Shown: one piece after another, positions 1-7,930 of the stretch
Position numbering within the stretch: position 1 is the stretch's first letter
Layout of the letters: every line of letters starts with the position of its first letter
DNA from: Seohaeicola saemankumensis
Lineage (GTDB): Bacteria > Pseudomonadota > Alphaproteobacteria > Rhodobacterales > Rhodobacteraceae
Length of the DNA stretch: 64,000 bases
Direction: 5' to 3'
NCBI RefSeq assembly: GCF_020171285.1
Contig: NZ_JAIUZI010000015.1
Coordinates: 1-64,000 of the forward strand
Position numbers and translations under genes: made by a program
The notes under the pieces: generated by a model
The model's input: the letters and a program-made list of their open reading frames with translations, nothing else
Database searches by the model: none
What the model was told of the DNA's origin: nothing

Positions 1-200
1 AACACGCCGATCTGCGGGCGTTCCTGCCCAAAAAACCAGTTCCAGGTGAACCCCTCCCACGGCAGCGACGGGAACTGGCTGTCGTTGAAGGCAAAGACCG
101 CCACCACCGTCAGCGGCAGCGCGAGGTAGAGAAAGAACAGTGCCACATAGAGTCCGTAGGCGACGCGAATGGCACGGGGTTGCGGGATGGTGGGGATCAT
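1..200 (-). CDS. ABC transporter inner-membrane permease, PotC/PotI type (partial, N-terminus only)
   Basis: Only the first 66 residues are present; the gene runs off the left edge. The ATG at 198-200 lies 7 bases after the stop of the upstream permease, so the two are co-transcribed. The visible part has a short basic N-terminus, a transmembrane segment at about residues 14-37 and then FNDSQFPSLPWEGFTWNWF, which is the usual start of the PotC class of polyamine-type permeases (periplasmic loop after TM1). It should pair with the PotB-like permease at 208-1065 to form the channel of the importer. The substrate cannot be read from this fragment. Confidence 0.85.
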   Translation of the reverse strand, partial: MIPTIPQPRAIRVAYGLYVALFFLYLALPLTVVAVFAFNDSQFPSLPWEGFTWNWFFGQERPQIGV

Positions 201-207
201 GGCGCGC

Positions 208-1065
208 TTATCCCATCGTCTTTTCAAGGGTTTGCCCGGTGATCTTCAACATCCCCCAGACGATCAGCGACGACAGGAACAACAGCATGAAGCCAAAGGC
301 CGCCCCCAGCTCCCAGTTGAACCGCACGATGAACTGCGAATAGATCAGCTCGGTGAACCACAGGCTGTCCTTGCCGCCCAGCATGGTGGGCGTCAGGTAG
401 TTGCCCAGGGACAGCATGAACACCACGATGCACCCCGAAACGATGCCCGGCGCTGCATGCGGGATCACGATCTCGCGCAGCACCGAAAACCCGGTGCCGC
501 CAAGGTCATAACCCGCCTCGATCACGCTATCGTCCAGGCTTTCCAGCGTGGTCACCAAAGGCACCACCATGAACAGCATCGAGGTATAGACCAGCCCCAC
601 CATGATCGCGGCGTCATTGTACAGCATCTCGACCGGCTGATCGGCCAGCCCCGCCCATAGCAGCAGGTTAGACACCAGCCCGGTTTCGCGCAGCAGGATC
701 ATCCAGCCAAATGTGCGCACCAGCTCGCTGACATAAAACGGGATCAGGCACAGCAGGAACAGCGCCGACTGCAACCGCCCCTTGGCGATCTTGGCGATGT
801 AATAACTCACCGGAAAGGCGATGATCAGCGTGATTGCGGTGGCCACAACCGACATCACGGCGGTGCGCAGAAAGGTCCATAAATACAGCGGTTCGGTCAG
901 GAAGGTGCGATAATTGGCCAGGCTGGTGTCATGTTTGCCGACGCCAACCCGCTCGCGCAGCGACACCAGGAACATGTCCACATGCGGGATGAAGATCAGC
1001 AGCGTCAGCCACAGCAACAGCGGCGTCAGCAGCAGGATAAAGCCCAGTTTCGCCTCGGCCCGCAT
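208..1065 (-). CDS. ABC transporter permease, PotB/PotH type
   Basis: A 285-residue integral membrane protein with about six hydrophobic segments. The EAA loop that contacts the ATPase is visible at residues 183-205 (EAGYDLGG ... VIPHAAPGI). The start chosen is the ATG at 1065, which overlaps the stop of the ATPase gene by one base (TGATG); a longer reading from 1089 would run into the ATPase coding sequence. With the ATPase, the periplasmic binding protein and the second permease it forms a complete importer of the spermidine/putrescine family. The exact substrate (putrescine, spermidine or another cation) is inference from the family. Confidence 0.9.
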   Translation of the reverse strand: MRAEAKLGFILLLTPLLLWLTLLIFIPHVDMFLVSLRERVGVGKHDTSLANYRTFLTEPLYLWTFLRTAVMSVVATAITLIIAFPVSYYIAKIAKGRLQSALFLLCLIPFYVSELVRTFGWMILLRETGLVSNLLLWAGLADQPVEMLYNDAAIMVGLVYTSMLFMVVPLVTTLESLDDSVIEAGYDLGGTGFSVLREIVIPHAAPGIVSGCIVVFMLSLGNYLTPTMLGGKDSLWFTELIYSQFIVRFNWELGAAFGFMLLFLSSLIVWGMLKITGQTLEKTMG

Positions 1066-2174
1066 CACGCCGCTCCGGCCGGGAAACAATTGCCCTGATC
1101 GCCGGACCAGCCGATATGCACCGCGTCGCCACGCGACAGCGCCGCGTATTCGCCGGACTGGGGCAGGGTGACCTCGATCTCCTCTCCGGCGGTGTCGCGC
1201 ACCAGGATGCGGCTGGCGGCGCCGTTGAACAGCAGGCTAGTGACCGTGCCGGTGATGCGGTTGTCGAAATGCTGCAAATCCTCCGGCGTGCCGGCAATGC
1301 GGATCGCCTCGGGACGGACAAAAACCTCGGCCCGGTCGCCTACGTTCAGGCTGCGCCCATGCCGCGCCCCGCGTAGGGTCAGACCGCTGTCGGTCTCGAT
1401 CTGCATCGCCTCGCCATTCACGGCGGTGATCCGCCCCTGCCAGCGGTTCGCATCGCCCACGAAGCCGGCGACAAAGGCGGTGTCGGGGCGATAATACAGG
1501 TCGCGGGCGCTGCCCACCTGCTCAAAGACGCCGTTGTTCATCACCGCGATCTGGTCCGACATCACCAGCGCCTCGGACTGGTCGTGGGTGATATAGACAA
1601 AGGTGGTGTCAAATGCCGCCTGCAACGCTTTCAGTTCCACCTTCATATGTTCGCGCAGCTTCAGGTCCAGCGCGCCCAGCGGTTCGTCCAGCAGCAGAAC
1701 ATCCGGCTCCAGCACCATGCAGCGGGCAATCGCCACGCGCTGCTTCTGGCCGCCCGACAGCTCGTCCACCTTGCGCGCGCCAATACCGGGCAGGCCGATC
1801 CGTTCCAGCGCCGCGTCGACCTTTCGGGCGATCTCTGCCTTGCCCAGCCCCTGCCGGCGCAGCCCGTAGCCGATGTTGTCGGCGATGTTCATCATCGGGA
1901 ACAGCGCCAGATGCTGGAACACCATGTTCACGGGCCGCTTGTTGGGCGGCACCCCGGCCATCGACCGGCCCTTGATGCGGATATCGCCGCTGCTGGGGTC
2001 CAGGAACCCCGCGATCATCCGCATGATCGTGGTCTTGCCACAACCCGACGGCCCCAGGATCGAAAAGAACGACCCCGGCGGCACGTCGAAACTCACGTCG
2101 TCAACGGCCAGGGTGTCGCCGAAACGTTTGGTCAGCCGCGCGCAGTTCAGATCGGGGGCCAGATCGGGGGTCAT
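1065..2174 (-). CDS. ABC transporter ATP-binding protein, PotA/PotG type
   Basis: A 369-residue ATPase that powers the polyamine-type importer from the cytoplasmic face. Walker A is GPSGCGKTT at residues 41-49, the signature LSGGQ at 139-143 and Walker B with catalytic Glu (LLLDEP) at about 161-165, followed by the H-loop in ITHD. After the nucleotide-binding domain comes a C-terminal TOBE-like beta domain of roughly 110 residues, normal for this subfamily. The ATG at 2174 follows a GCAGGGACC ribosome-binding site; the longer frame would need a TTG at 2198. The gene follows the binding protein and overlaps the permease gene by one base. Confidence 0.93.
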   Translation of the reverse strand: MTPDLAPDLNCARLTKRFGDTLAVDDVSFDVPPGSFFSILGPSGCGKTTIMRMIAGFLDPSSGDIRIKGRSMAGVPPNKRPVNMVFQHLALFPMMNIADNIGYGLRRQGLGKAEIARKVDAALERIGLPGIGARKVDELSGGQKQRVAIARCMVLEPDVLLLDEPLGALDLKLREHMKVELKALQAAFDTTFVYITHDQSEALVMSDQIAVMNNGVFEQVGSARDLYYRPDTAFVAGFVGDANRWQGRITAVNGEAMQIETDSGLTLRGARHGRSLNVGDRAEVFVRPEAIRIAGTPEDLQHFDNRITGTVTSLLFNGAASRILVRDTAGEEIEVTLPQSGEYAALSRGDAVHIGWSGDQGNCFPAGAA

Positions 2175-2202
2175 GTCAGGGTCCCTGCAAATAGGCAAAA
2201 GG

Positions 2203-2229
2203 CGGCCCCCGCGCAGAACGCAGGGGCCG
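2203..2229 (-). terminator. hairpin between binding-protein gene and ATPase gene
   Basis: The arms CGGCCCC (2203-2209) and GGGGCCG (2223-2229) pair, with further GC pairing toward the loop. On the minus strand it lies just after the stop of the binding-protein gene and before the ATPase gene. No strong U-run follows, so it is more likely an mRNA 3'-end stabiliser or partial terminator, which would give more binding protein than membrane parts. Confidence 0.6.
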
Positions 2230-2251
2230 TTTCAGTTTTAAAAAGAACGGC

Positions 2252-3325
2252 TTAGTTGGCGGCCTTCACGCGATCCAGCACGCCGCCCTCGATCGCTTCC
2301 AGCCCGGCGGGCACCGGCGGATACCACTTGATGTTGTCCACCGCTTCGGGCGGGAACGACGCCTGGTAGCGCGCCTTGAGATCGGCCGAAGCAAATTCAT
2401 CCGCGCCCTTGGAGGCGGTGAAGTTGCCTGCGGCTTCGGTGATCATCGCGGCGATCTTGGGCTGCATGACAAAGTTGATCCAGGCATAGGCGGCATCATC
2501 CGCCTTGCCCTTGGCCGGCAGAACAAAGGTGTCGATCCACCCCAGCGCGCCCGAGGCCGGCGCCACGAAGGTGATGTCGGGGTTGTCGGCGTTCAGCTTC
2601 CAGCCGCCGGTGTCCCAGGCCATCGAGGCCACCGCCTCGCCCGACCGCATCAGCCCCATCAGCTCGTCACCGCCACCCCAATAGGCCTTCACGTTGGCCT
2701 TGCAGCTGATCAGCTTCTCCTCGACCTTGCCCATCATCTCGGTATAGGCGGCCTCGTCGCCATAGGCGGCAAAGGGGTCCATACCCATGGCAAAGGCGAA
2801 CCCGATCAGGGTGGGACGCTTCAGGCGGTAAGACACCTTGCCCGCGACGTCGTCGTTGCACAGATCGGTGTAATCCTTGACGCTGCCCGCCATCGCGGTG
2901 TTCAGCACCAGGCCGGATGTGCCCCAGACATGCGGCACGCCATAAACCGCGCCGTCAACCGTGGTGTTCGCCATCGTCGCCGACAGCATCGACGGGATGA
3001 ACAGCGACTGGTCCAGCTTGCTCACGTCGATCGGCTTGTAGATGCCGAACTCCATCTGCGGGCCGGCGATCCGGTCCTGGCTCGGCTGCGCCAGATCGAA
3101 CCCGCCGCCACCGGTGGCGCGCAGCTTGGCGATCATTTCCTCGTTGTTCGACTTGGTCACCTCGACCGTGTGGCCGGTCTCGGCCTCAAACATGTCGATC
3201 ACGTTCTCGGGCGCATAACCGCCCCAGGTCAGAAGACGCAGGGTGTCCGCGCTGCCTGATTGTGCCAGGCCCATGATCGCAAGGCTTAGCGCCGAGAGGG
3301 TAAATCTGGTGGTACTCGTTTTCAT
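2252..3325 (-). CDS. periplasmic polyamine-type substrate-binding protein (PotD/PotF family)
   Basis: A 357-residue secreted binding protein. The start is the ATG at 3325, preceded by GAGGAG at good spacing. Residues 1-26 form a Sec signal peptide ending SGSA before DTLRLLTWGGYAPENV, the typical first strand of PotD/PotF proteins. Other family marks are the hinge region around YGVPHVWGTSGLVLN and the late segment GWIDTFVLP. It captures the substrate and delivers it to the two permeases. As first gene of the minus-strand operon it probably carries the promoter upstream of 3326. The ligand is not established by the sequence. Confidence 0.92.
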   Translation of the reverse strand: MKTSTTRFTLSALSLAIMGLAQSGSADTLRLLTWGGYAPENVIDMFEAETGHTVEVTKSNNEEMIAKLRATGGGGFDLAQPSQDRIAGPQMEFGIYKPIDVSKLDQSLFIPSMLSATMANTTVDGAVYGVPHVWGTSGLVLNTAMAGSVKDYTDLCNDDVAGKVSYRLKRPTLIGFAFAMGMDPFAAYGDEAAYTEMMGKVEEKLISCKANVKAYWGGGDELMGLMRSGEAVASMAWDTGGWKLNADNPDITFVAPASGALGWIDTFVLPAKGKADDAAYAWINFVMQPKIAAMITEAAGNFTASKGADEFASADLKARYQASFPPEAVDNIKWYPPVPAGLEAIEGGVLDRVKAAN

Positions 3326-3644
3326 TAAAGGAACTCCTCTGTTGGTGTGCGGCTCTTGTTTTTTGCCCGAGCACACAGACCGCCGGGGCGGCCTGGTGGA
3401 ACTGTAAGGCCAAATCCCCCCCTTTGGCTATCCGCCTGTTTCAGAGGCGGCAAATGACGGGCGGCGGGTTTCGACACCGGCTGACTTATGTCGTGGCGGC
3501 AACGGTTTTGTGACAGTGCCGTGTTTTGAATGGGTTGGCTGCCGCAACGGAACCGAGCGGGGAAAATGCGAGTTTGCGAATATCATCTCGACAGAGGCGT
3601 CCGGAGGCGGGATACCTGTGGGCGCCAATGCAAGAACGGAGACA
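3326..3644. other. divergent intergenic region
   Basis: This 319-base stretch separates the minus-strand importer operon from the plus-strand rhodanese gene and must hold both promoters. A short hairpin pairs CCGCCT (3432-3437) with AGGCGG (3445-3450). The rhodanese reading frame stays open back to 3510, but that extension lacks family similarity and has no good ribosome-binding site. No other gene or RNA was recognised. Confidence 0.5.
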
Positions 3645-4040
3645 ATGATGCCCCTGACAGTAAAGGATATGATGGAGGCCGCAAACGCGGTTGTCGAACG
3701 GGTCGATGTGGCCCGCGCCCGCCAATTGATGGAAGATGGAGCATTGCTGCTCGATGTCCGCGATGCACCTGAGCTTGAGACCGCAGGGCGCGCGCAGGGC
3801 TCGCACCACATTCCGCGCGGGATGCTTGAGTTTCGCGCCGATGCCGGCACACCGTTTCACGATTCGCAATTACAGAAGGACCGGGCGATCGTGATCCATT
3901 GCGCCTCGGGTGGGCGTGCGGCGCTGGCCGGCAAGCTGCTCAAGGATATGGGCTATACCCAAGTTTACAACATGGGTGGTCTGAAAGAGTGGCAGGAGGC
4001 CGGCGGTCCGATGATCGAGCCTGTCGACCCGGGCATGTAA
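3645..4040 (+). CDS. rhodanese-like domain protein (single-domain sulfurtransferase)
   Basis: A single rhodanese domain of 131 residues, probably cytoplasmic because no signal peptide is seen from this start. The active-site loop CASGGR lies at residues 86-91 with Cys86 as persulfide-carrying residue, preceded by the strand AIVIH; the N-terminal DVRD motif is at 37-40 and the C-terminal GGLKEWQEAGGP at 111-122. Family members move sulfane sulfur between small thiols or protein cysteines. Two adjacent ATGs (3645 and 3648) follow CGGAGAC, and either may be used. It stands alone between divergent and convergent neighbours, so its partner is unknown. Confidence 0.88.
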   Translation: MMPLTVKDMMEAANAVVERVDVARARQLMEDGALLLDVRDAPELETAGRAQGSHHIPRGMLEFRADAGTPFHDSQLQKDRAIVIHCASGGRAALAGKLLKDMGYTQVYNMGGLKEWQEAGGPMIEPVDPGM

Positions 4041-4056
4041 TCGCCAAAGCGGCGGG

Positions 4057-4815
4057 TCAGGCGTTCAGGAACGCCCGAACCGCCGCTTCGAATTCGCGCG
4101 GCTTTTCAGCGTGCAGCCAATGGCCCGCGCCGGGAATTTTGGCAAATCGGGCCTGTGGGAACAGCGTGCGGATGGCCGGTCGATGATCAGGCAAAACGTA
4201 CTCCGACTCCGCCCCTGACAGGAAAAGGGATGGGCCATTCCATGTGCCATCGATCGCCGGGAATGACAGGATTTTCGGCATTTCTTCGGCCAGCAGGTCC
4301 AGATTGAGCCGCCATTTCTTGGCGCTAACATCCAAAGATTGAGTGAAGAAGCTTTGCAGCGCCTTGTCCACGCCCTGCGCGGCGAGCTGTTCTTCGGCCT
4401 CGGACCGGCGGGTGATACGGGAAAGGTCGACAGCGCGCATCGCTTCGATGAACTGGATCTGGCTGTGTTTGTATGCAACCGGCGCGATGTCGGCGACCAC
4501 CAGTTTACGCAGCAGCGCACCATGGCGCAGTGCGAGAACCATTGCCGTCTTGCCGCCCATCGAATGTCCCATCACATCGGCGCGGCCACCGTGCGCGTTT
4601 ATCACTTCGGCCAGGTCGTCTGCCATGGTCGGGTAATCATGCGGCGCGGCCCAGGGACTGTTGCCGTGGTTGCGCAGGTCCACGGCGATGACCTGCCGTT
4701 CGTCTGACAGCCGCTTGGCGATCACACCCCAATTGCGGGCGGAACCATAGAGGCCATGGACTATCAAAAGAGGCGGGGCAGCACCTTCGGTACCGTGGAG
4801 GATCGTGTTCAGCAT
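4057..4815 (-). CDS. alpha/beta-fold hydrolase, YbfF-like esterase
   Basis: A 252-residue cytoplasmic alpha/beta hydrolase of normal family length. The nucleophile elbow GHSMGG places Ser85 as nucleophile; His232 in GAGHWLH is the general base, and the oxyanion segment is HGLYGS at 20-25. The opening DLRNHGNSP is typical of the YbfF and 2-hydroxymuconate-hydrolase-like group. The natural substrate is unknown; YbfF relatives cleave acyl-CoA and short esters in vitro. It is convergent with the rhodanese gene, with only 16 bases between the stops. Confidence 0.88.
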   Translation of the reverse strand: MLNTILHGTEGAAPPLLIVHGLYGSARNWGVIAKRLSDERQVIAVDLRNHGNSPWAAPHDYPTMADDLAEVINAHGGRADVMGHSMGGKTAMVLALRHGALLRKLVVADIAPVAYKHSQIQFIEAMRAVDLSRITRRSEAEEQLAAQGVDKALQSFFTQSLDVSAKKWRLNLDLLAEEMPKILSFPAIDGTWNGPSLFLSGAESEYVLPDHRPAIRTLFPQARFAKIPGAGHWLHAEKPREFEAAVRAFLNA

Positions 4816-4893
4816 TCTGACTGAATAGCCGCCGGGCAGGACGGGGGCCAGTCCCTATTGAGACCGCTGGCGTGCGCGGATAGGGTGCCGTTC

Positions 4894-5268
4894 ATGAACG
4901 GACCGGATCAAATCGAAACCGATATTTCCCGCACGGCAGAACTGCTGGGCGAAAAGCTGGGCGCGCGGGGGCGCGACCTGTCGGCGGCGCTGGCCAAGGC
5001 GCGCCACCGGCTTCCGAGGCGAATCCACCGCCAGGCATCGCGGCTGGCCAAGGCCGAGCCGCTGGCCGGTCACCCCAAGCTCCGCCTGACGCTGGATTCC
5101 GAAGGGTTGCACGCGGCGGCCTCAGAGGTGCAGACGCATCTTGCGGCCATTGATCTGGCGGACCAGCGCAAGGGCTGGTGGCTCGGAATGCTGGGTGGTC
5201 TGGCGTTCAATATCCTGCTCGCACTGGTTCTGGCGCTGGTGTTTCTGCGTTGGCGCGGAATGATTTAG
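4894..5268 (+). CDS. small membrane-anchored protein of unknown function
   Basis: A 124-residue protein I do not recognise. Residues 1-97 are soluble, helical and rich in Arg, Ala and Leu; residues 98-118 form one clear transmembrane helix (GMLGGLAF ... ALVFL), followed by a short RWRG tail, so it looks like a C-terminally anchored protein with its bulk in the cytoplasm. The ATG at 4894 was chosen over the in-frame TTG at 4858; only a weak ribosome-binding site precedes it. The coding bias matches neighbours, which supports a real gene. It is divergent from the hydrolase, with about 80 bases for both promoters. Confidence 0.65.
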   Translation: MNGPDQIETDISRTAELLGEKLGARGRDLSAALAKARHRLPRRIHRQASRLAKAEPLAGHPKLRLTLDSEGLHAAASEVQTHLAAIDLADQRKGWWLGMLGGLAFNILLALVLALVFLRWRGMI

Positions 5269-5348
5269 GCGTCGCCGCTTACGCCCGCCTGACATCTTCT
5301 GCTTAGCCGCGCAGTGGGCTGCGCGCCATTACGCAATCCATCGCAATC

Positions 5349-5504
5349 ATGGTAGGCCGGACCGCGGAGTACACAGAGGAATTCGCCGAAATCCGTCGCG
5401 ACCTGCTGTCAGGCGGACCTGCGCAATGGATCAGGTCGAAGTCGTGTATTGGCCAAAACGGAGAGGATGAGCGTGTCGTCAGTGTCTTCTCAAGGAAGTA
5501 CTGA
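5349..5504 (+). CDS. short ORF, possible gene fragment
   Basis: A 51-codon frame from ATG at 5349 to TGA at 5502-5504, closed upstream by an in-frame TAG. Third codon positions are mostly G or C, as in real genes here, and the peptide (MVGRTAEYTEEFAEIRRDLL...) looks like ordinary folded protein rather than noise. No ribosome-binding site is evident and no family was recognised. It may be a remnant of a longer gene, a small protein or chance. It is the only coding-like signal in the 328 bases between 5269 and 5596. Confidence 0.3.
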   Translation: MVGRTAEYTEEFAEIRRDLLSGGPAQWIRSKSCIGQNGEDERVVSVFSRKY

Positions 5505-5596
5505 TTACGCAGCGGTGGCACAAGGTGGGCGACAGCTTGGCCGCGCCAGTCCCCAAAGGATGGTCGCGGCGGGAAAGGACCCGCCGCGAGCCTTGG

Positions 5597-6880
5597 TCAG
5601 AGATTGGGGTAGATCGGGAAGCGGGCCAGCATTTCCGCCACTTCGGCTTTGACCTTGGCTTCGACCTCGGTATTGCCGTCTTCGCCATTGGCGGCCAGCC
5701 CTTCGACCACTTCGATGATCCAGTCGGCGATCTGGCGAAATTCCTCCTCGCCAAAGCCACGGGTGGTCCCTGCGGGCGAACCAAGCCGGATACCGCTGGT
5801 GACAGTCGGTTTTTCCGGGTCAAACGGCACGCCGTTCTTGTTGCAGGTGATGTGGGCTCGGCCCAGTGCTTTTTCGGTCGCATTCCCCTTGACGCCCTTG
5901 GGGCGCAGGTCGACCAGAACCACGTGGGTGTCGGTGCCGTGGGTGACCGTATCCAGACCGCCCTTGATCAATTGATCGGAAAGCGCCTGGGCATTGGCGA
6001 TGATTTGCTTGGCATAGGCCTTGAACTCAGGGCGCAGGGCTTCGCCAAAGGCCACGGCCTTGGCCGCGATGACATGCATCAGAGGGCCGCCCTGGATACC
6101 GGGGAAAATGGCCGAGTTCACCTTCTTGGCGATGTCCGGGTCATTGGTCAGGATCATGCCGCCGCGCGGGCCGCGCAGGGTCTTGTGCGTGGTGGTGGTG
6201 GCCACATGTGCATGCGGGAAGGGCGAGGGGTGCTCGCCCGCAGCCACCAGACCGGCGAAATGGGCCATATCCACATGCAGCAGCGCGCCGACGCTGTCGG
6301 CGATCTCGCGCATGCGGGCAAAGTCGATCTGGCGGGGAATGGCGGACCCGCCGGCGATGATCAACTTTGGCTGATGTTCGTTGGCCAGTTCCTGGACCTG
6401 GTCATAGTCCAGTTGGTTGTCCTGCTGGCGCACGCCGTATTGGACTGCGTTGAACCATTTGCCAGATTGGTTCGGCTTGGCGCCGTGTGTCAGGTGGCCA
6501 CCTGCATCCAGCGACATGCCCAGAATAGTATCTCCGGGTTGGATCAGGGCCTGGTAAACGCCCTGGTTGGCCTGGCTGCCTGAGTTGGGCTGTACGTTGG
6601 CGAAGTCGCATCCGAACAGTTGTTTTGCTCGCTCGATGGCCAGGTTTTCAGCTACATCAACGAATTCGCAGCCACCGTAGTAACGCCGCCCTGGGTATCC
6701 CTCGGCGTATTTGTTGGTCATGACAGAGCCTTGCGCCTCCATCACGGCGGCGCTGACGATGTTTTCAGAGGCGATCAGCTCGATCTCGTCGCGCTGGCGG
6801 CCCAGCTCGTCCGTGATGGAGCCGTAAAGCTCGGGATCGCGCGAGGCGAGGGGTTCGGTGAAAAAGCCGGTGTCGGTCAT
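5597..6880 (-). CDS. glyA: serine hydroxymethyltransferase
   Basis: Interconverts serine plus tetrahydrofolate with glycine plus 5,10-methylene-tetrahydrofolate in the cytoplasm, feeding one-carbon metabolism. The protein has 427 residues, normal for bacterial GlyA. The PLP lysine is Lys233 in TTTHKTLRGPRGG; other family marks are ELIASEN at 34-40, YYGG at 67-70 with the YAEGYPG loop before it, and VDMAHFAG at 203-210. The ATG at 6880 follows CGGAGCAAGC; the upstream open frame has no family similarity. The gene is divergent from nadK with about 170 bases between the starts. Confidence 0.97.
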   Translation of the reverse strand: MTDTGFFTEPLASRDPELYGSITDELGRQRDEIELIASENIVSAAVMEAQGSVMTNKYAEGYPGRRYYGGCEFVDVAENLAIERAKQLFGCDFANVQPNSGSQANQGVYQALIQPGDTILGMSLDAGGHLTHGAKPNQSGKWFNAVQYGVRQQDNQLDYDQVQELANEHQPKLIIAGGSAIPRQIDFARMREIADSVGALLHVDMAHFAGLVAAGEHPSPFPHAHVATTTTHKTLRGPRGGMILTNDPDIAKKVNSAIFPGIQGGPLMHVIAAKAVAFGEALRPEFKAYAKQIIANAQALSDQLIKGGLDTVTHGTDTHVVLVDLRPKGVKGNATEKALGRAHITCNKNGVPFDPEKPTVTSGIRLGSPAGTTRGFGEEEFRQIADWIIEVVEGLAANGEDGNTEVEAKVKAEVAEMLARFPIYPNL

Positions 6881-7047
6881 GCTTGCTCCGGGTTGGCTGA
6901 ACAGGGTTGGCGGCGTTCCTAATGCAATCGTTGCGGCCCGGAAAGCCTGTAAAGCGACGATTTGAGCAATTGCAGCGCCAAGGCTGGTCTTGTCTGGAAA
7001 GGTGTGATTGTTTCGGAACCGAATGCGCAACACCGGAAACCCGTGTT

Positions 7048-7809
7048 ATGACTCTGAAAATCGCGTTTCTGGCCAGCCAGGCCCCGGTTGCACAACGTGC
7101 GCGGACCAAACTGATAAAACGCTATGCCGATGTGCCTGCCGAAGAGGCCGATGTTATCGTGGCGCTTGGCGGCGACGGTTTTATGCTTCGGACATTACAC
7201 GCAACCCAGGGACTGCGGGCCCCGGTATATGGTATGAATCGCGGAACCATCGGATTCCTGATGAACGCTTATGGTGTGATGGATCTGATCGAAAGGCTTC
7301 AGGCCGCAGAAATGGAAATCATCAATCCATTGGCGATGACGGCGCGCGATCAGTCTGGGGAAATGCATCATGCGCTGGCGATCAACGAGGTGTCGCTGCT
7401 GCGGGCCGGACCACAGGCGGCGCGGCTCAAGATATCGGTAGATGGTCGCGAGCGACTGGCGGAACTGGTTTGCGACGGGGCGCTGCTGTCCACGCCGGCT
7501 GGGTCTACTGCATACAACTACTCGGCGCACGGTCCAATTTTGCCGATCGGGGCGGATGTACTTGCACTGACTGCCATCGCCGCGTTTCGCCCGCGCCGCT
7601 GGCGGGGCGCATTGCTGCCAAAGACGGCGGAGGTGCGGTTTGATGTGCTGGAGGCCGACAAGCGCCCCGTTATGGCCGATGCGGACTCGATTTCCATCAA
7701 TGACATCGACTGGGTCGAGATCCGTTCTGAGCCTCGTATCGAACATCGCATTCTGTTTGATCCCGGCCACGGGTTGGAAGAGCGATTGATCTCGGAGCAA
7801 TTCACCTGA
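7048..7809 (+). CDS. nadK: NAD kinase
   Basis: Phosphorylates NAD to NADP in the cytoplasm. The 253-residue protein carries the diagnostic GGDG at 41-44 (VIVALGGDGFML), the AINEV segment, and the later CDGALLSTPAGSTAYN motif that shapes the NAD site. The length matches the short alphaproteobacterial form. The ATG at 7048 begins at the conserved first strand (MTLKIAFLASQ); the longer open frame is not conserved and overlaps the glyA promoter region. It is a monocistronic gene convergent with the VWA gene. Confidence 0.95.
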   Translation: MTLKIAFLASQAPVAQRARTKLIKRYADVPAEEADVIVALGGDGFMLRTLHATQGLRAPVYGMNRGTIGFLMNAYGVMDLIERLQAAEMEIINPLAMTARDQSGEMHHALAINEVSLLRAGPQAARLKISVDGRERLAELVCDGALLSTPAGSTAYNYSAHGPILPIGADVLALTAIAAFRPRRWRGALLPKTAEVRFDVLEADKRPVMADADSISINDIDWVEIRSEPRIEHRILFDPGHGLEERLISEQFT

Positions 7810-7836
7810 ACCGAGGGGATCTCTGACCGCGCAGGT

Positions 7837-7920
7837 TGTCAGCCTGAGCGCCAGGGGCGGTGAAGGTCCGGTCCAAGGGTTTCGTGAAGACGAGCCCGCG
7901 TGTATTCAGGCAGGCTGACA
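7837..7920. repeat. inverted repeat with a 64-base loop
   Basis: TGTCAGCCTG at 7837-7846 is the exact reverse complement of CAGGCTGACA at 7911-7920. The pair lies between the convergent nadK and VWA genes. It could fold in the 3' ends of either transcript and act as a weak two-way terminator, but no U-run is present. Confidence 0.4.
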
Positions 7921-7930
7921 CATGAACGGA

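Noticed and set aside
5525..6583. 352-codon plus-strand ORF opposite glyA
   Set aside because: Antisense shadow of glyA.
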